In this document: in pieces, positions 24,453 to 37,407 of the stretch | How the letters are laid out: every line of letters starts with the position of its first letter | How positions within the stretch are numbered: the stretch's first letter is position 1 | NCBI GenBank assembly: GCA_001630475.1 | Contig: KV419401.1 | Coordinates: 372,001 to 436,000 of the forward strand | DNA length: 64,000 nucleotides | Origin: Sistotremastrum niveocremeum HHB9708 | Lineage: Eukaryota > Basidiomycota > Agaricomycetes > Sistotremastrales > Sistotremastraceae | Reading direction: 5' to 3' | Made by a program: the position numbers and the translations under genes | Notes under the pieces: model-generated | The model's input: the letters and a program-made list of their open reading frames with translations, nothing else | The model's database searches: none | What the model was told of the DNA's origin: nothing

Positions 24453-25404
24453 GAAAGCAGTGGCTATGATACGTCTGATCAGAAAAGCTGCGATGACAGT
24501 GAAGCAGATGAGAGCAGAGGCAGCGAGAGGATCCAGCTGGCCCAGGCGAATGGGCGTCACGGCCGAAAGCGGAACCGGAGTTGCGATCGATGACTGTCGG
24601 CAATTTGCTAAACACAGCTAGCGCAGCAATTGAAGAAAAACCGAAATTATATAGACATGCAAATGATAGACAAGGAAACGTTATTTGTAGTGCACGACAG
24701 AACAATCTATCCTTTCTGGATGTCTGTGGGCGGCCTACGCCTATAGTAATAGCCCGATGTCATGATGACGGAGTGTCATCAAACAGTCGCAAAACCGCCT
24801 GTGAAATGAGCTCTTTTGTACATACGTACATATGTTCTAATGTCTGGAAGGAGATGAGAAAACTTCGAGAAGCAGAAAGAAGGACCCACTTACCACAAAT
24901 GCATGTAAGGGGATGAAGCTCAGTAGCTTCATCCAGAAGTAGCATGGTACTGGGAAACGCAAGTCTGACGCCAGGCCGAATGGATATAGAACATGATGAC
25001 GCAGAAAGATGATCCAAGAGATGTAGAGCGCCTCGTAAGGACAAAGCACGTTTAAAACTCTAAATGTTGGCCGAAATTAACGCTCTCAAGGGTTTGAATC
25101 TTCCCAGAAAATGAGACATGATCAATCGGGTAATCTGAAATGACCAGGTATCCTCTTGGGGTTGAGAGATTAATCCTCAATTTTTTCTGTCAGAGTGAAG
25201 ATCGTGTATCTTCGAGAACATGGTAAAGGTACAAGTTGCGAGCATGAAAAATTATTTCAAACTCCGTGCATAATCGCGTGCTCCCGGAGTTTCGGACGAT
25301 GTGTCCGCGAGATAACGTTATAGCATACGTGCTCGAAGTTCCGTTAACGTTTCTATTCTACTCGTCGTCCAGCGCTCGTGAGTGCAAGACCATCGTCGCC
25401 CTTG
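24453..25404. other. divergent promoter region of DCN1 and CHO2
   Basis: About 950 bp between two divergent genes. No motif I can name with confidence and no convincing open frame. Confidence 0.4.
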
Positions 25405-28400
25405 ATGGCTACAGCTATTCCGCAGAGTGCTGCTCGCCGTCGTCGGCCTGATTCTCCTAAAAAGAATTTGGAAGCACGCACTACAGATGAAAAGGGATCG
25501 AAAGATGAAGTCGTTTGGGGGAAGACTCCAGGGGGCATTGGTACGCTGCTATCACTCGCAAAAAGGAGCCCACTTACTGATCTAACTCGTGTCATCAGTC
25601 TTTCGCGTGCCAACGACTCACGACGTTCTGACCGCGCTGTTCCATCCTAGCTACCCCAAGTCGCATCTCGATATCCTCAACCTGGGTCTTCTTGGACTGC
25701 AGCTCGTGTTATTCGCTTATCTGTCTAATCACGTGGCTAGGATCTTGTTCCTATTCTATTTTGCATTTTGGAGAGCCGCTTACGATCTCGGCCTTGGCTG
25801 GGTGCTCACTAAGCAGAGCAAGAAGAAATGGATTGTTAGGGAAGTTCAAAGGCTTGGATGGCTTGATGAATCGAGGGAGCCTGCCATTAGGGCCTGGATT
25901 AAGAAGCAGTTAGCTGGAAAGATGGGCAAAGACTACTCTTTCGATGTGCGTCCTGCATTTTACGATCTTATCCATAACTCACGAATGATTAGGATTTGCC
26001 GCTGGAATATAACACTTGGCTATTATTCCGTCAACTCGTGGACATTATCTTACTCAAGTAAACGACCCGTGTTTGCTGTTATACTCAGTATTGATCATAT
26101 TCGGCAGCGATTTTCTTGCATACTGCATGTTTGCCTTTTCTTGCTTTCGAGTCCCTACCGGCTTATCCTTGGGTGTACACATTATGAGGTGACACCATAC
26201 ATTGGCTTCTTGGACGACGCACTGAATTCTTTCAGGTGGATTGGGGGTATCGCACTGATTGCGTTTAATCTCTGGGTTAAAACAGAGGCACACCATGTTG
26301 TCAAGGACTATGGATGGTATTGGGGTGACGTGTTCTTCCAGCGTGGGGCCTTGGTCTTTGATGGTGTATTCGAAATGGCACCGCATCCCATGTATTCTGT
26401 CGGTTCGTTGAGTTTCTGGATACCCCAAATGCCGCTGACCCTCCATTGTCTCAAGGATATGCCGGTTACTATGGCCTCTCTCTTATCGTTGGGAGCTATC
26501 CCGTCCTATTTGCGTCATTGGCAGCTCACGCTTGTCAATTCGCGTTTTTGGTGTTCTTCGAGAACCCTCGTATGTTGACAATCATTTCGAACCTTCTACC
26601 GCGTTTCTCATCGCATCATCAGACATCGAGCGTATGTATGGACAGCGCAAGCTTTTGGCCAAGCGAACTCCTCTGTCCAAGCCTGAGTCTTATCCGGAGT
26701 CTGACTTAAAGTCTCGGCCCCTTGCGCGTACATCCTCGCAGGTCAGCGACACACCATCTTTCACGGACGGAGAGACCGCCACGGAAACAGAGACAGAGAC
26801 AGAGTCTAACATTCATTCTCCTGGGCATTCTCCAAGCTCTTCAGTATCACGCGAGCGATCTACGTCATCTGAGAAGGATCCTTTAATCAAACGCACACGC
26901 ACCAAATCTGTAAATCAGCATGATCTGTTGAACCGTTATTTCAGGAAAGATGTGATCGGGTTCAAGAATATCGACTTATTGAGGTAGACTCACATTCTTA
27001 ATTTCAGTGACGCACGTGGTTGACTCACGTTCGTGCTTCCCAGAGGGTCTGATATCAAGCTCGTGCTTCTTGTGGCTTATGTGCTCCTTATATCATCCAT
27101 CCCATCATCGCTCTCGCACTCAGCCACCTTCTCTCTGTACTTTTTCCATGCTCTGTTCTGGAGATTTGTTCATTCTGTCGGCCTCGGAGTTCTCCTTCGA
27201 GCCCAGAGCAATCACAAGTATATGGTGCGACATTACATCAAGAACTATCACTATCAAGAGGGTGCAGCCGGTGCCGTAGTTGAGGCTTTTGCCAACTGGA
27301 AACAGATATATACTCTCAGTCTATCAATGACCTACGGTAAGCATTCTCACTGCCATCTTCAAGAAACCATTCACACTCGTTGCCTTAGTGTCCTTCATTG
27401 TACTAGCTTGGAAAACTTACCACATTCCTACAAACTGGACTGTAGGTGATGAGCTCCTCCGACATACTTTGGGCGGGGTAAGAATACACAAAACTCTGTC
27501 TTCCGTATGTGCCTGATCGCGGGTTCCCAGCTTCTCATTGCGCTCCATGTTTGGGCCGCAACGGAATCATTGCAAGTCCTCGGGGTGTTCGGCTGGTTCT
27601 TCGGGGATTTCTTCATCGAGGACTATCCCGCGACTTTGGAATACACCGGCATCTATCGGTCGGTTCTCACCCTCGTTGCTTGCCTTTTCTGACCTTGCCT
27701 TCGGCGCCTTAGTTACCTAAATAATCCCGAGCGGACGATGAGCGGAGCTGCCTTTTTTGGATTCGCCCTGATTAGCGGAAGCAAACTTGTCTTCTTCCTT
27801 GCCGTAATCTCCCACCTCGCTCATTGGGGGTTCTTGCATTTCGTTGAGAAGTATGCCATCTAGTCGCTCGATGTCAAATATGGTGTTAACTTATTTTTCT
27901 CAGCCCCCATATGGCAAAGCTTTACGGATCCTCCATACGAAAGGACGCTGGTCTGACGAAAGTCATTAAGAAGGTTACGCATAAGCAGGCGAAATTAATC
28001 AGACAGCGTGCTCCAGAGCTAGGTAGAGTTGCTCAGGAGGTTAGAGGGACCTTCGAAAAGGTGTACGAAGAGACTGCAGAAGTCGTCGAGGACTTCCTTT
28101 CGAAATGTAAGTCTTATTATGCACATTTGAAGGCATAGGGAATGGGGTGCTAACGCACTATCTGTAAGCTAAACCTCGAATCGAGGGTGTAGTTCAGGAC
28201 ACCAAATTCTTGTTACAACAAAGCCGAGAGCGTCTTGTCATCACGTGGGTGCCTTATTGCATTCATAACTCTTCACACTTATCTCACCTATTCAAAAGTC
28301 GCATTGCGAGTGATATCTCTTCTTATGATACCTCAAAATACACGATGTCCGTTCTGGCATCGAAGCAACCCTCTTTAGGCGCCACAAAGTTTCATCTCGG

Positions 28401-29223
28401 TGAACCAATCCGAGTACGATGGTCTGCACCGGAACTCCATTCTCGTAAAGACTGGATAGGCATTTACCGTGTGCGTACCCTGACTGCGATTTTACTCTTG
28501 TTTTGAATTGTTTCCGTCAGCTTGGCGCAAACCGGTCAAATCTCGTGACCAAGACGTCTTCTCTGGGCATGTGGGCTCCCGTCCACGATGAAGAATGGGA
28601 CGGAGATGTTCCTCTCTTGGGCCACTCTAGCTCAAGAGCTCAGGATAAAGATCACGCATCGGATCAACTCGAGCATGGGGAAGTCGTGTTTAAGGGCGAT
28701 ATTCTTCCCTGGCTGCCTGGAAAGTACGAGGTAAGAAAATGCTCCGTGGGATAAGATCCGGACTGGATCTCACCGGCTATTCAGATCAGGTATCATCATG
28801 ACGGCAAGTATAACGTGATGAGTATGGCGGGACCCCTTGAAATATATGGTAATGCGCAGCGCTTCATCTTGTATTTTCTGGAAGACACTGATTTCGCTTT
28901 GTTTAGTGGAAAAACCTGCCGTCATGGATTACGAATCAGTGCGCTCTACTCTCTCCCACATTGTCGTTCTTTGCTTGGATTCCGATCCGTCTCTCATCCC
29001 GCTTTCTGCTTCGGGCTCTGGGTCCGATAATGAGCATTCCGACGGCAGTGGCGGTGATCCTGATGATTTCCGGTTCTGGTCGGAAAAGCAGGCGAAACGA
29101 ATAGCGATCGGCATTAAAGAGGCCTTTGATGTTGAATATGCTCCAGAAATTATCGTCGCAGATGCGAACGTGGCAAGTCTGACGAGGAGAATTCTGGTCT
29201 CAAGGGAGCTATTGGAGAGATAA
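25405..29223 (+). CDS. CHO2: phosphatidylethanolamine N-methyltransferase Cho2
   Basis: Cho2 makes the first methylation of phosphatidylethanolamine on the way to phosphatidylcholine, using S-adenosylmethionine in the ER membrane. Seventeen exons (25405-25540, 25599-25945, 25993-26057, 26108-26188, 26236-26402 and so on to 28907-29223) keep frame throughout and give about 986 residues, the usual size. Diagnostic blocks: [116 protein letters not shown] and [20 protein letters not shown]. Many hydrophobic segments lie around these. A Thr/Glu repeat linker (TETETETES) and Ser-rich stretch separate the two methyltransferase halves. The C-terminal soluble region includes [10 protein letters not shown]. 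All introns are about 47-70 nt. Identity is secure. Confidence 0.95.
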
Positions 29224-30464
29224 GAGTTGGCCCCCTACGTGGTGTTTCACGAAGATTCACTTTCCACGCGCAAAGTAAATCCATGTGAATTGTGGCATAG
29301 ACCGTTTTATTCTGTAATACCTAAGGCCATTACCACTGACTCCCATTCCAATGCGATTGTCACCCTGATACGTTGAACACAGCCGCCTCCAGATATTTCT
29401 GCCTACGCCAGGACTAGGAGTTTGTTGAACCTCGCGACCCAAGGCATCAATATCATCGAGTGATTTGATAAATAACGGCAGCCACGCTCCAGAACCACTT
29501 AGTGAGGAATCTGAGGATGTGTTTCGGGATAGCCATATGGCAAAGGGCTTTGCCTGTCTCGAGACTGCTAATATGTAGTCGGCGACTATCAGGATAGAGC
29601 CGTTATCAGTGTCAACAAAGGGTCTCGCGCTCGTGCCGCATGTCGATGATGCAAATAAATTTGGAAACCAGGACAACATACCTGAGTCTTCAGGATTTCA
29701 TCCTGGGTTCCTAATCGCGCCATATGGCATAATTCTGACATCAGTACCATAACTATCAAATCGAGGACTATCGAAGACGATGTCGCTCATGCATCTGAAT
29801 CACACTGAGTATGTCAGAGATATAGCAGGACTATCGAACTGCCAGAAAGAGAAGCGGCGAATGAGCACGATATCGGTCTGATCGCATCTCATATCTGAGA
29901 GATGCAAAGCTCCTCGGCCGCCCAAGTTTTAATGGAGAGCTAGTATAGGCTAGCGAATGCATGATATCCATTGTGATCGTTCTACTCGGCGCCAAATATT
30001 GACACGTCTCTTGAATGCAGCCTAGTTTTTGATGCTGAAAGTAAGTTATGGACCTCGATCTGTAGGTGTTCATCTGCTGATCTATCCTGAGATCCCGTCA
30101 GAGTCAAATACTCGGTGCGAATGGATAGCACCGCCGGCGCCTTAGGCTCGATAACCTGTCACTTACTAGAGTGATGTTCAAAGCAAAAGTCCGTAAATTG
30201 GAATTTGAGGAGCAGTTTGATAGATTGTCGGGCGTAGGCAAAAAAACCCCACAAACACGCCTTTGCTGCGAAAGCAGTGGCAAGATGCAGTTGAACTTGA
30301 AAGAGCGACTCCGGCAATTGCCGACCTCAGGCTCTTAGGTTCCTGACTGGAGTCGAGAATCTTGGGCGGTGTCGCTAGATGGGCTAGGGTGAGGCTAATG
30401 GCTGTGTCTCAGGGGACTCAGCGGTGGAGACCTTCTCTGAGTCACACCACGACGACCTGCGAGG
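29224..30464. other. intergenic, 1.2 kb
   Basis: Holds the CHO2 terminator and the promoter of the DUF4139 gene. A 140-codon reverse frame (29257-29679), with a short upstream frame starting at 29790, was considered as a gene but no splice join or motif supports it. Confidence 0.4.
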
Positions 30465-32423
30465 ATGGCGAATACAGTGGTTTACGACGCTTCTGTCAAT
30501 AGTATCAACTCCGTGACGGTCTATCAGATTGATAGGGCAGAGGTCAGGATTCCATGTTCTCGCCTCTTCTGTTGCGCTGAAGAGCTTGAAATACTAGGTG
30601 AATCGGAAAATACGTGTTGACCTGAAGGCTGGTCAGAACGAGGTCATTGTGACACGGTTGCCTGCCGTGATTGACTCAGACTCCGTTCGAGTGGATGGTA
30701 TAGGCAGGGCTACAATACTGGATGTCATATTCAGTGCGTTTTATTCATTTGACTTCGCCGTCTGAGTCGCTGAGACGTGCTCTCAGGAGCGCCATCCAAC
30801 GAGCTTCGCGCCCAAACCTCGGCCGCCTCGGAAGACTCGCCTGCCCTGAAAGCACTTCTTCGACGAAAAGCACAGATTCAGTCCGAAATTCACATCCTAG
30901 GGCGTCAGTCTACATCCTTGGATGACTGTGCAATATCTCTCCGAGAAAAAGATTTGCAACTCGACAAGATCACTGAATTTTTCGAATTTCACCGTGCACG
31001 CAAGAGAGCGCTGGACGACGAGGCATTCGACTTGCACGAAAAACTGCGAGAATGCGAGAAAGAGGTGGAAAGCCTGAAAGCTCTGGATGAGCCAGATTCT
31101 GCGGATGAGACTCCAAAGGCGCAGGTCGTGATTAATGTCAAGGCCCAAGAAACCGGGCCCGCGGAGTTCGACCTCAGCTATGTGGTTTCTTCCGCCCAAT
31201 GGGTGCCTCTGTACGACATCCGGGCGTCCATATCCGAATCTGCCAAATCCGGATCATCAATTTCATGTCACTATCGTGCAACCATCTCGCAATCAACGGG
31301 CGAAAATTGGGAGAATATTCAATTGACTTTGAGTACCGCATCTCCTCAAGTGGGTACCTCGATTCCGGCGCTCAAACCTCATCGGCTTGGAGAGCAACCT
31401 CCCCCGATCAGGCAATTCACTGCGTTTGGCGGCGTCCCAACCAGAAGTCGCGCGCCCCAGCCCCAACCCCAGGGGCCACCCGGGGGGCTGTTCCGAGGTC
31501 CCCCACCAGAAGTTGAGCGGTCTGCTCCCTCTCCGCCTCCGCCTCCCTTCATGGCGACCGTTCAAGCAGCTACCACCCAGGGCGCTGTCAGTGCCACTTT
31601 TTTGATCGAAGGGGTGTCGTCCATTCCAAGTGGTGACGATGACGACGCTCAAAGTCACAAAGTCACCATTGCTACTTTGGCATTCGAGAATGTAACTCTT
31701 GAATGGATTGGCATTCCCAGAGAACTTCCTAGCGTGTTTCTCCAGGTAGGTTCTGGTGTCTATCACCTTGTGTGCCGCACTAATGACCTTCTCAGTGTCG
31801 CGTCAAAAATACATCCGATTACTTGCTCCTTCCGGGGGTCGCCAATATCTTCCTCGATAATAATTTCGCGGCGAAATCTCAGATTTCGGTACGTGTATCA
31901 TTCGCCGTCATTCGCAGTGCCTTAACATTCGGTATAGCAAGTTAGCCCGGCGGAAGCCTTCTCTTTGTCCTTGGGAGTCGATCCCCAGGTTCGAGTCATC
32001 TACCATCCTGTCCGGAAGACCGTCAAAGCGAGCGGCGGTATTCTAACAAATAAGACGTCTACGTTCTCATACGCACAAGTAATTTCTTTGAAGAATGGTC
32101 GTCAGACAGCGATTCCCAAATTGGTCGTGAAGGAAGTCGCACCGGTATCTGACGACGAACGTATCAAGGTTTCGATACTCGAACCAAAAGGACTTTCCGA
32201 AGCGTATGATGCTAAGACTACCGCGACGACGTCGAAAGAAGTGACTGTAGCCTCCAATGTGAAAGCACGTTGGGCACCGCTCGGTGGGACGGGAGATATT
32301 GATGAAGGAAATATTGAAGGTACTGTGCACTGGACCTGCTCTCTGGCAGCGGGTGCTAGCCAGGATCTGAATTTATCCTGGGATGTCAACGTCCCGCTTG
32401 GCTTCAAGTGGGTCAGGCTATGA
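30465..32423 (+). CDS. DUF4140/DUF4139 protein, copy 1
   Basis: Five exons, 30465-30542, 30598-30733, 30787-31745, 31796-31888 and 31938-32423 (introns 49-55 nt), give 583 residues. The N-terminal DUF4140 part contains SVTVYQIDRAEVNRKIRV and LKAGQNEVIVTRLP. A Glu/Lys coiled coil follows (about 100-190). The DUF4139 part contains GPAEFDLSYVVSSAQWVPLY, SQSTGENWENIQLTLST and a beta-rich C-terminus ending GFKWVRL. A Pro/Gly/Gln-rich insert (about 290-345) is absent from copy 2. These proteins occur from bacteria to fungi, sometimes labelled mucoidy inhibitor A, and their role is unknown. A reverse-strand gene converges on it with about 95 bp between the stops. Family call is firm. Confidence 0.88.
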
Positions 32424-32518
32424 GGTCGTGATTGAATGATGTATTGAACAACGGAGTTTATGCCATTGCCTACCCTGTGATTGTATACATATGGTCTACC
32501 ATCTGAATACGACACGGA

Positions 32519-34959
32519 CTATTCGAGATCTAGTGTTCCTTCGGCGATTTCTCTTGCACGTTCTGCAGCCAAGACGCAGGTATCGCAGGTACTGATACGA
32601 GTGATTCCTGTCGCAATGCCAACACTACACTGAGCGGTCATCATGCGTTGCGACGCACAATCCCAACATTCTTGATAGTCTATTAAATAGATCCTGCGCC
32701 CGCAGGATGCAGCAAGAATAATGAGGGGTCTCAAATGTTCCTCTTCATTGACACGGATGATGAGAGCCTTGCGAAATTCAAAAGGACCTCCACGGGCACG
32801 AAGCGATAAGGTCCGGCGAGACACTTGTCTGAGCAGCAAATCCTCCACCTCATGGCGCCATTGTATGCGAGAACGAAGCCATTGACTATGCAGGTCCTTC
32901 GCTTCTACGTCGTCGTGCTCTCCCCAGTAATCATCATCGTATCCGTCATCACTACTGACAGACTCATCACCATCTTTTGCTTCGGAATCGCTGGCAGGCT
33001 TTCGGGGCATCGTCTCTAGGAGCCTGGAGCATCCTTCCTTGAACGTAGGGAGACCTGGGCGTATTTGATTGAGGACTTCAGTAGCACTCAAGGAGCAACG
33101 ATTAGCCGTTCGATAAAGTTCTTTATGTTCACATCTTCGGCCGAGAAAGATTTCCGGCCTCCAGACGGTTTCGATGACTCGGGTTCCGATGACAGTGCTC
33201 AGTTTGACAGCGACTCTTTTGTGATGGAATAAGCTTCCTGATGGCATGCGAAGAAGGTTGATGATAGGGAATAGGTCTGTTTCTTGACGGCTTATATGAA
33301 TTTTGACTGGAGGAGATTCTGCCGAGGGTCCTTCTGATTCCGCGGTCGGTTGGAACAGACCAGGGATCATACCATCGTGTCGTATCGGCAGATGGAATGG
33401 CGTGTCTGGCGAAGGGTGCCGAGGCATTTGTAAAGCCAGATCATACTGATCGTCCATGAGTGTCGGCTCGGCTTTGACAGAATATACGTCAGAATGAGAG
33501 ATGACCAAGATCTTTGAGTTGGCGTTGTCGAGTGGATTAACGCTCAATTCGGATAACCAGTAACCGCCCGCGACTATTTCTGGCACATCGCTGGCACTTG
33601 ACTGGGACTCGGAGTCGGAGTCGGAGTCGCTCTCGGACCTCGCTGGGACCCAGATGAGATAACCGAGATCGTCGAGTTCTGGATCAAATGTCGATTTCAA
33701 GGGTATGGGGTCTGAAGTAGCGTAGCCGCGGAGACAAGTGACCAGACGCAGTAGGTTCGGGGTCGATATTGGTCGCCCGATGAGTATGATAAGCCAACGA
33801 GCTGCATCGACGATGGCTGGTCCAAGTCGTGGTGCTTTAGATGGGAACGCTTCGACATCGCACTGTACACGATGCATGGCTTCGTCAAGCCATTTCTCGG
33901 CCCGCTGTAGCAAGGGCTCCCAAGATAATTGAAGAGCTTGACAGCCACGCTTTATCGCGGCGTCTACGACTCGGAAATAGACGTGCCTGAAATGTGCACT
34001 ATTTTTCTCAACTCTCCTCTGAATTGCGTCGCACTGGCCGCACTTGCAAATTTTGGTGTTCAGAGGCGGGAGCTGGTTTTCGGGGTGAATGAAAAGCGAG
34101 TGTCCGATTTCAGGCAGCTCCCAGGTTTCTTCAGATTCCCAGCTCTCGAAAAGAGGGTCGGCAAGGAAGGCCCGAATCTGTTGGCAGGGCGAGAAATCGA
34201 GGTCGTAGTCTTTCGACTTGGATATATCGACGAAAGCGAGAAGCAAGCTCTTCGGGAACTGGGAAAGAGTAGCAAGAGGTAGCTCTGATGGATTATCGTC
34301 TGAGAAAGCACGCCATTGAGTCATATTTTGATCTCGAAGGTACGGGATGACCAATGAGAAGACATCGTCTGACAATCTGCTCTGTCGCAGATCTTTGACC
34401 AGAACGAAGATGGCAGCCAACTCTGAAGGATCTGGAAGACGTCCGAGGCGGACAAAGGTTGAAAAGATCAAGGCTCGTATTAGGCCATCATGAGCCCACG
34501 AGTGCACTCGATAGATGGAGCAAAACCGCTGATGGATGAAGTTATTGACATGAATTTCGCGATCCTCCAAGACGCTTTGATAATAGTTCTTGTTCAGGGT
34601 ATACGACGCAGCCAAAGCTTCAACTGGGGGCGTTTGGAAGTCGCTGTAGCCATATATGCGATGGTCGTGAGCAAGTAGCCGGCTCGTCGACGAAATGCGA
34701 CTCGAGATGGGGTGGCACTCTATACCAAAACCTACAGTTATGATAGTAGATCTGAATCAGAAGTTCACATACCTCCCTGTGAGTGACCGCATTGCAGTAC
34801 TGAGGCCGTCTGAAGCGAGCTGGATGACTGCCACGAGGCTTCACTTTCTTTGCCGATCGCATCCAGTTGGCTCTCCTCCTCTCTGATTCTCTTTTTGGGC
34901 CGTTCACTGTGATCTGGGGACGAGCTGCGACTCTGGCTTCTGATCCTCTTGCTATGCAT
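32519..34959 (-). CDS. unknown 795-residue protein between the DUF4139 copies
   Basis: Two exons on the reverse strand, 34959-34773 and 34719-32519, joined by a 53-nt intron (GTATGT...TATAG) with matching phase. The N-terminus is Ser/Arg-rich with a possible nuclear signal (HSERPKKRIREEES). Then comes a long folded-looking region with CKCGQCDAIQRRV (CxCxxC), a Ser-Asp repeat (SESDSDSDSESQSS) and FGRRCEH-like and basic blocks. The C-terminal end carries two CxxC pairs (CWDC and CDTC), suggesting metal binding. I do not recognise the family. It sits between the two DUF4139 genes on the opposite strand: tail-to-tail with copy 1, head-to-head with copy 2 (351 bp shared promoter). Confidence 0.8.
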
Positions 34960-35310
34960 GCCTGCTAGTTGTTGACGAGAGCCTCAGTGATAGCCTGATA
35001 GGAGCACACGGCAAGCCAGTGACACCCTCGATCCACACTCATTAAAACTGGCAAGCGCTGGGATTTGGGTCATGCTACGACGTTACGAGCTGTTAACCGC
35101 GCCAGAATATCAAGAGGTTGGGAGGAACTCATTGGCTGGAGTTTGAAGATGCTGAGGGAATGAGCAGCCAGCTGCCTCGAAGTTGACCCTAGTTTGCAAT
35201 TGTCCCAAACGCTTTTGGACTACTTCCCTAAATCTAGTTGAGCGAGCCGGCGTTCTGCTCGATGCATGGATATCTGTCTATAATCTGATCTCGACGTCAA
35301 GAAACATCAA
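34960..35310. promoter_or_regulatory. shared divergent promoter region
   Basis: 351 bp separates the start codons of the 795-residue gene (reverse) and DUF4139 copy 2 (forward), so it must hold both promoters. No specific binding site is recognised. Confidence 0.4.
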
Positions 35311-37073
35311 ATGGCCCACGTCGTTGTGTACGATGCCAGCGAACATCATATCCATGGCGTACTTGTTTCGCGCCTAGGAGGTGCTCGAGTGAGTCTTTTC
35401 CTCTCGCACAGCTCTGTGGATGATTCCAATCTCTCTCAATTTATAGATCAGTCGAAAGATACAGCTGGAGCTGAAATCCGGGCCGAATGAAGTGACGATA
35501 GAAAGTCTACCAAACTCCCTACAATCCCGGACCATTTCTCTGGAAAGCGCTGGAAGCACCATTACGGGCGATGTACGTTGTGGTCAGTCAGTCTTTTGAG
35601 CCTTTCCTCTTAGAAATTGACCGAGATCGGGCAGACTTCTCCTCTCCCAAGAAGGATGACTCGCAAGCGCAGTCTCCTGCACTCGAGCGTTTGCTCAAAC
35701 GGAAGAGGATCGTTGAAGCGGAAAGAAACAATCTGCAACGCCAATTGTCTATCTTGGACGGATGCGGCGATAGCCTGCATATGAGAGGGCTTGATACCAA
35801 AGAGGTCGACGAGTTCCTCACTATGTACAGCTCGCGCTCCCGGCGGTTGCAGCTCGATGTTCTAGCGGCTGAAGAAAAGATCGACGATTTGAGCAAGGAA
35901 ATCACCCACTTCTCAGCCCGACATTCACGATCCCCTCACTTGAATGGCAAGATTACGTTCACCACCTCGGCCGAACGGGACGGGCCAGCCCATTTCTCGA
36001 TCAGCTATGTTGTGCAGGATGCTCACTGGACTCCTCGTTATGACTTACGTGTCAAAGTCTCTAACAACGAGAAGTCCCGATCTACATTCAGGCTTCATTA
36101 TTTCGCATCCCTCCGTCAATCTTCCGGGGAGACTTGGGAGAACGTGCCTCTCTCGTTGACTACCGGCTCGCTAGTCGACGGGTACACCATCCCCGAGTTA
36201 AAGGGTCAAATCATTGAACGAAACGCGGCTAGGACGCCAGGCGAAACCGAGATACAGAACGTTACCCATGTCCTGGATGACACGTATACTATTCACAGCC
36301 GTGCCCTGAGTGAGGCCGCTACGTATAAGGATAACGTGCCGATCTCAGTCACGGATTTTCTTGACGCAAGCCTAGAATGGACGACCATCCCCCAACAGGT
36401 CTCCCAGGCCATCATACTCGTATGTCACATTTTATGTATATCCTTTCTCCGCTTCTCTTAACTCTATTTCTTAGTGCCGCATTCTTAATACGTCTGATTA
36501 TCAGCTTTTGCCGGGGCAGGTCGATATCTACAGGAACCGCACTTTCGTCTCCGCTGCGGCCATGCCAGTAAGTGTCAGCACTCCAACGATGGGGCTCAAT
36601 CTGAGCTATTGTAGTTATGCACACAATCGGAACACTTCAATTGCTCTTTAGGCACCGACCCACACGTTGCTGTCACCTACCATTCTTTTCCTGGCTCCGT
36701 CAAAGTACCTCCTCATAGTGGACCAGCTTCGCTAATGACCTCCTTTCGTCGAGCCATCACGATAGTCAATCGACGTGGCAACGCCATTCCCAAGTTCACT
36801 ATCAAAGAGTCTGTTCCGACCTCCCGTGATCCGGAGATCAAAGTAAATTTGACTGAGCCTGCTGGACTGGATCGGGGAATGGCGTCACAGCAGGGCTTCG
36901 TGCATGTAGGAGGATCCGAGCATCTGAAGGCACGATGGGCAGTGGATGGTGGGAGTTCTAAGACTGCGGTGGAGTGGTCCTGTCATTTGAATGCAGGCCA
37001 GACCCGTGTGCTCAACATTGCTTGGGACGTCGTTGCACCTGCCTCGTTGAATTGGACCAGTCGGACTTTGTAA
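35311..37073 (+). CDS. DUF4140/DUF4139 protein, copy 2
   Basis: Five exons, 35311-35388, 35447-35582, 35635-36419, 36475-36567 and 36615-37073, give 516 residues. Exons 1, 2 and 4 are exactly the same length (78, 136 and 93 nt) and phase as in copy 1, showing common origin. Matching blocks include HVVVYDASEHHIHGV, LKSGPNEVTIESLPNSL, ALERLLKRKRIVEAE, ISYVVQDAHWTPRYDLRV, RQSSGETWENVPLSLTTGS and LEWTTIPQQ. The C-terminal domain is shorter and more divergent (SLGTDPHVAVTYHSF, WDVVAPASLNW), and the Pro-rich insert is missing. By eye the copies are well below 60% identical, so the duplication is old. Role unknown. The intron 2 acceptor was chosen by phase and length. Confidence 0.85.
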
Positions 37074-37407
37074 AATTATTCCCGGTCATCTTCTCCTCTT
37101 TGTCGTTGTATTACAGTTGGTTAATCTTTGCGCAGGCAAAGGTTGTATGTTCTTCAGGTATTTTTATGTGTAAACCAATCGCTTCTCAGCTTATGATCAC
37201 TTGACTCGGAAAAGAGCGAAAAGAAAACTGATGGAATAGCAGAGACGATCACTACAGGAAAGTTCGACGGACTGAACCTCAGGATACAAACTGTCCTATG
37301 AGTATCCCGGAGACGTGACAAAGGAATACATTGGCTGAGTTCAGAACCATCCCACTCTGTTTATTCAATTAGATCCATCAATCATATCGTCTTAGGGAAA
37401 CTTGAAC
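37074..37407. other. convergent intergenic region
   Basis: 334 bp between the stop codons of DUF4139 copy 2 (forward) and the secreted-protein gene (reverse). It probably carries both terminators. Nothing distinct seen. Confidence 0.4.

Noticed and set aside
29257-29790. Possible small reverse-strand gene between CHO2 and the DUF4139 gene
   Set aside because: Two adjacent frames look protein-like but no donor and acceptor pair joins them convincingly; left as unassigned.
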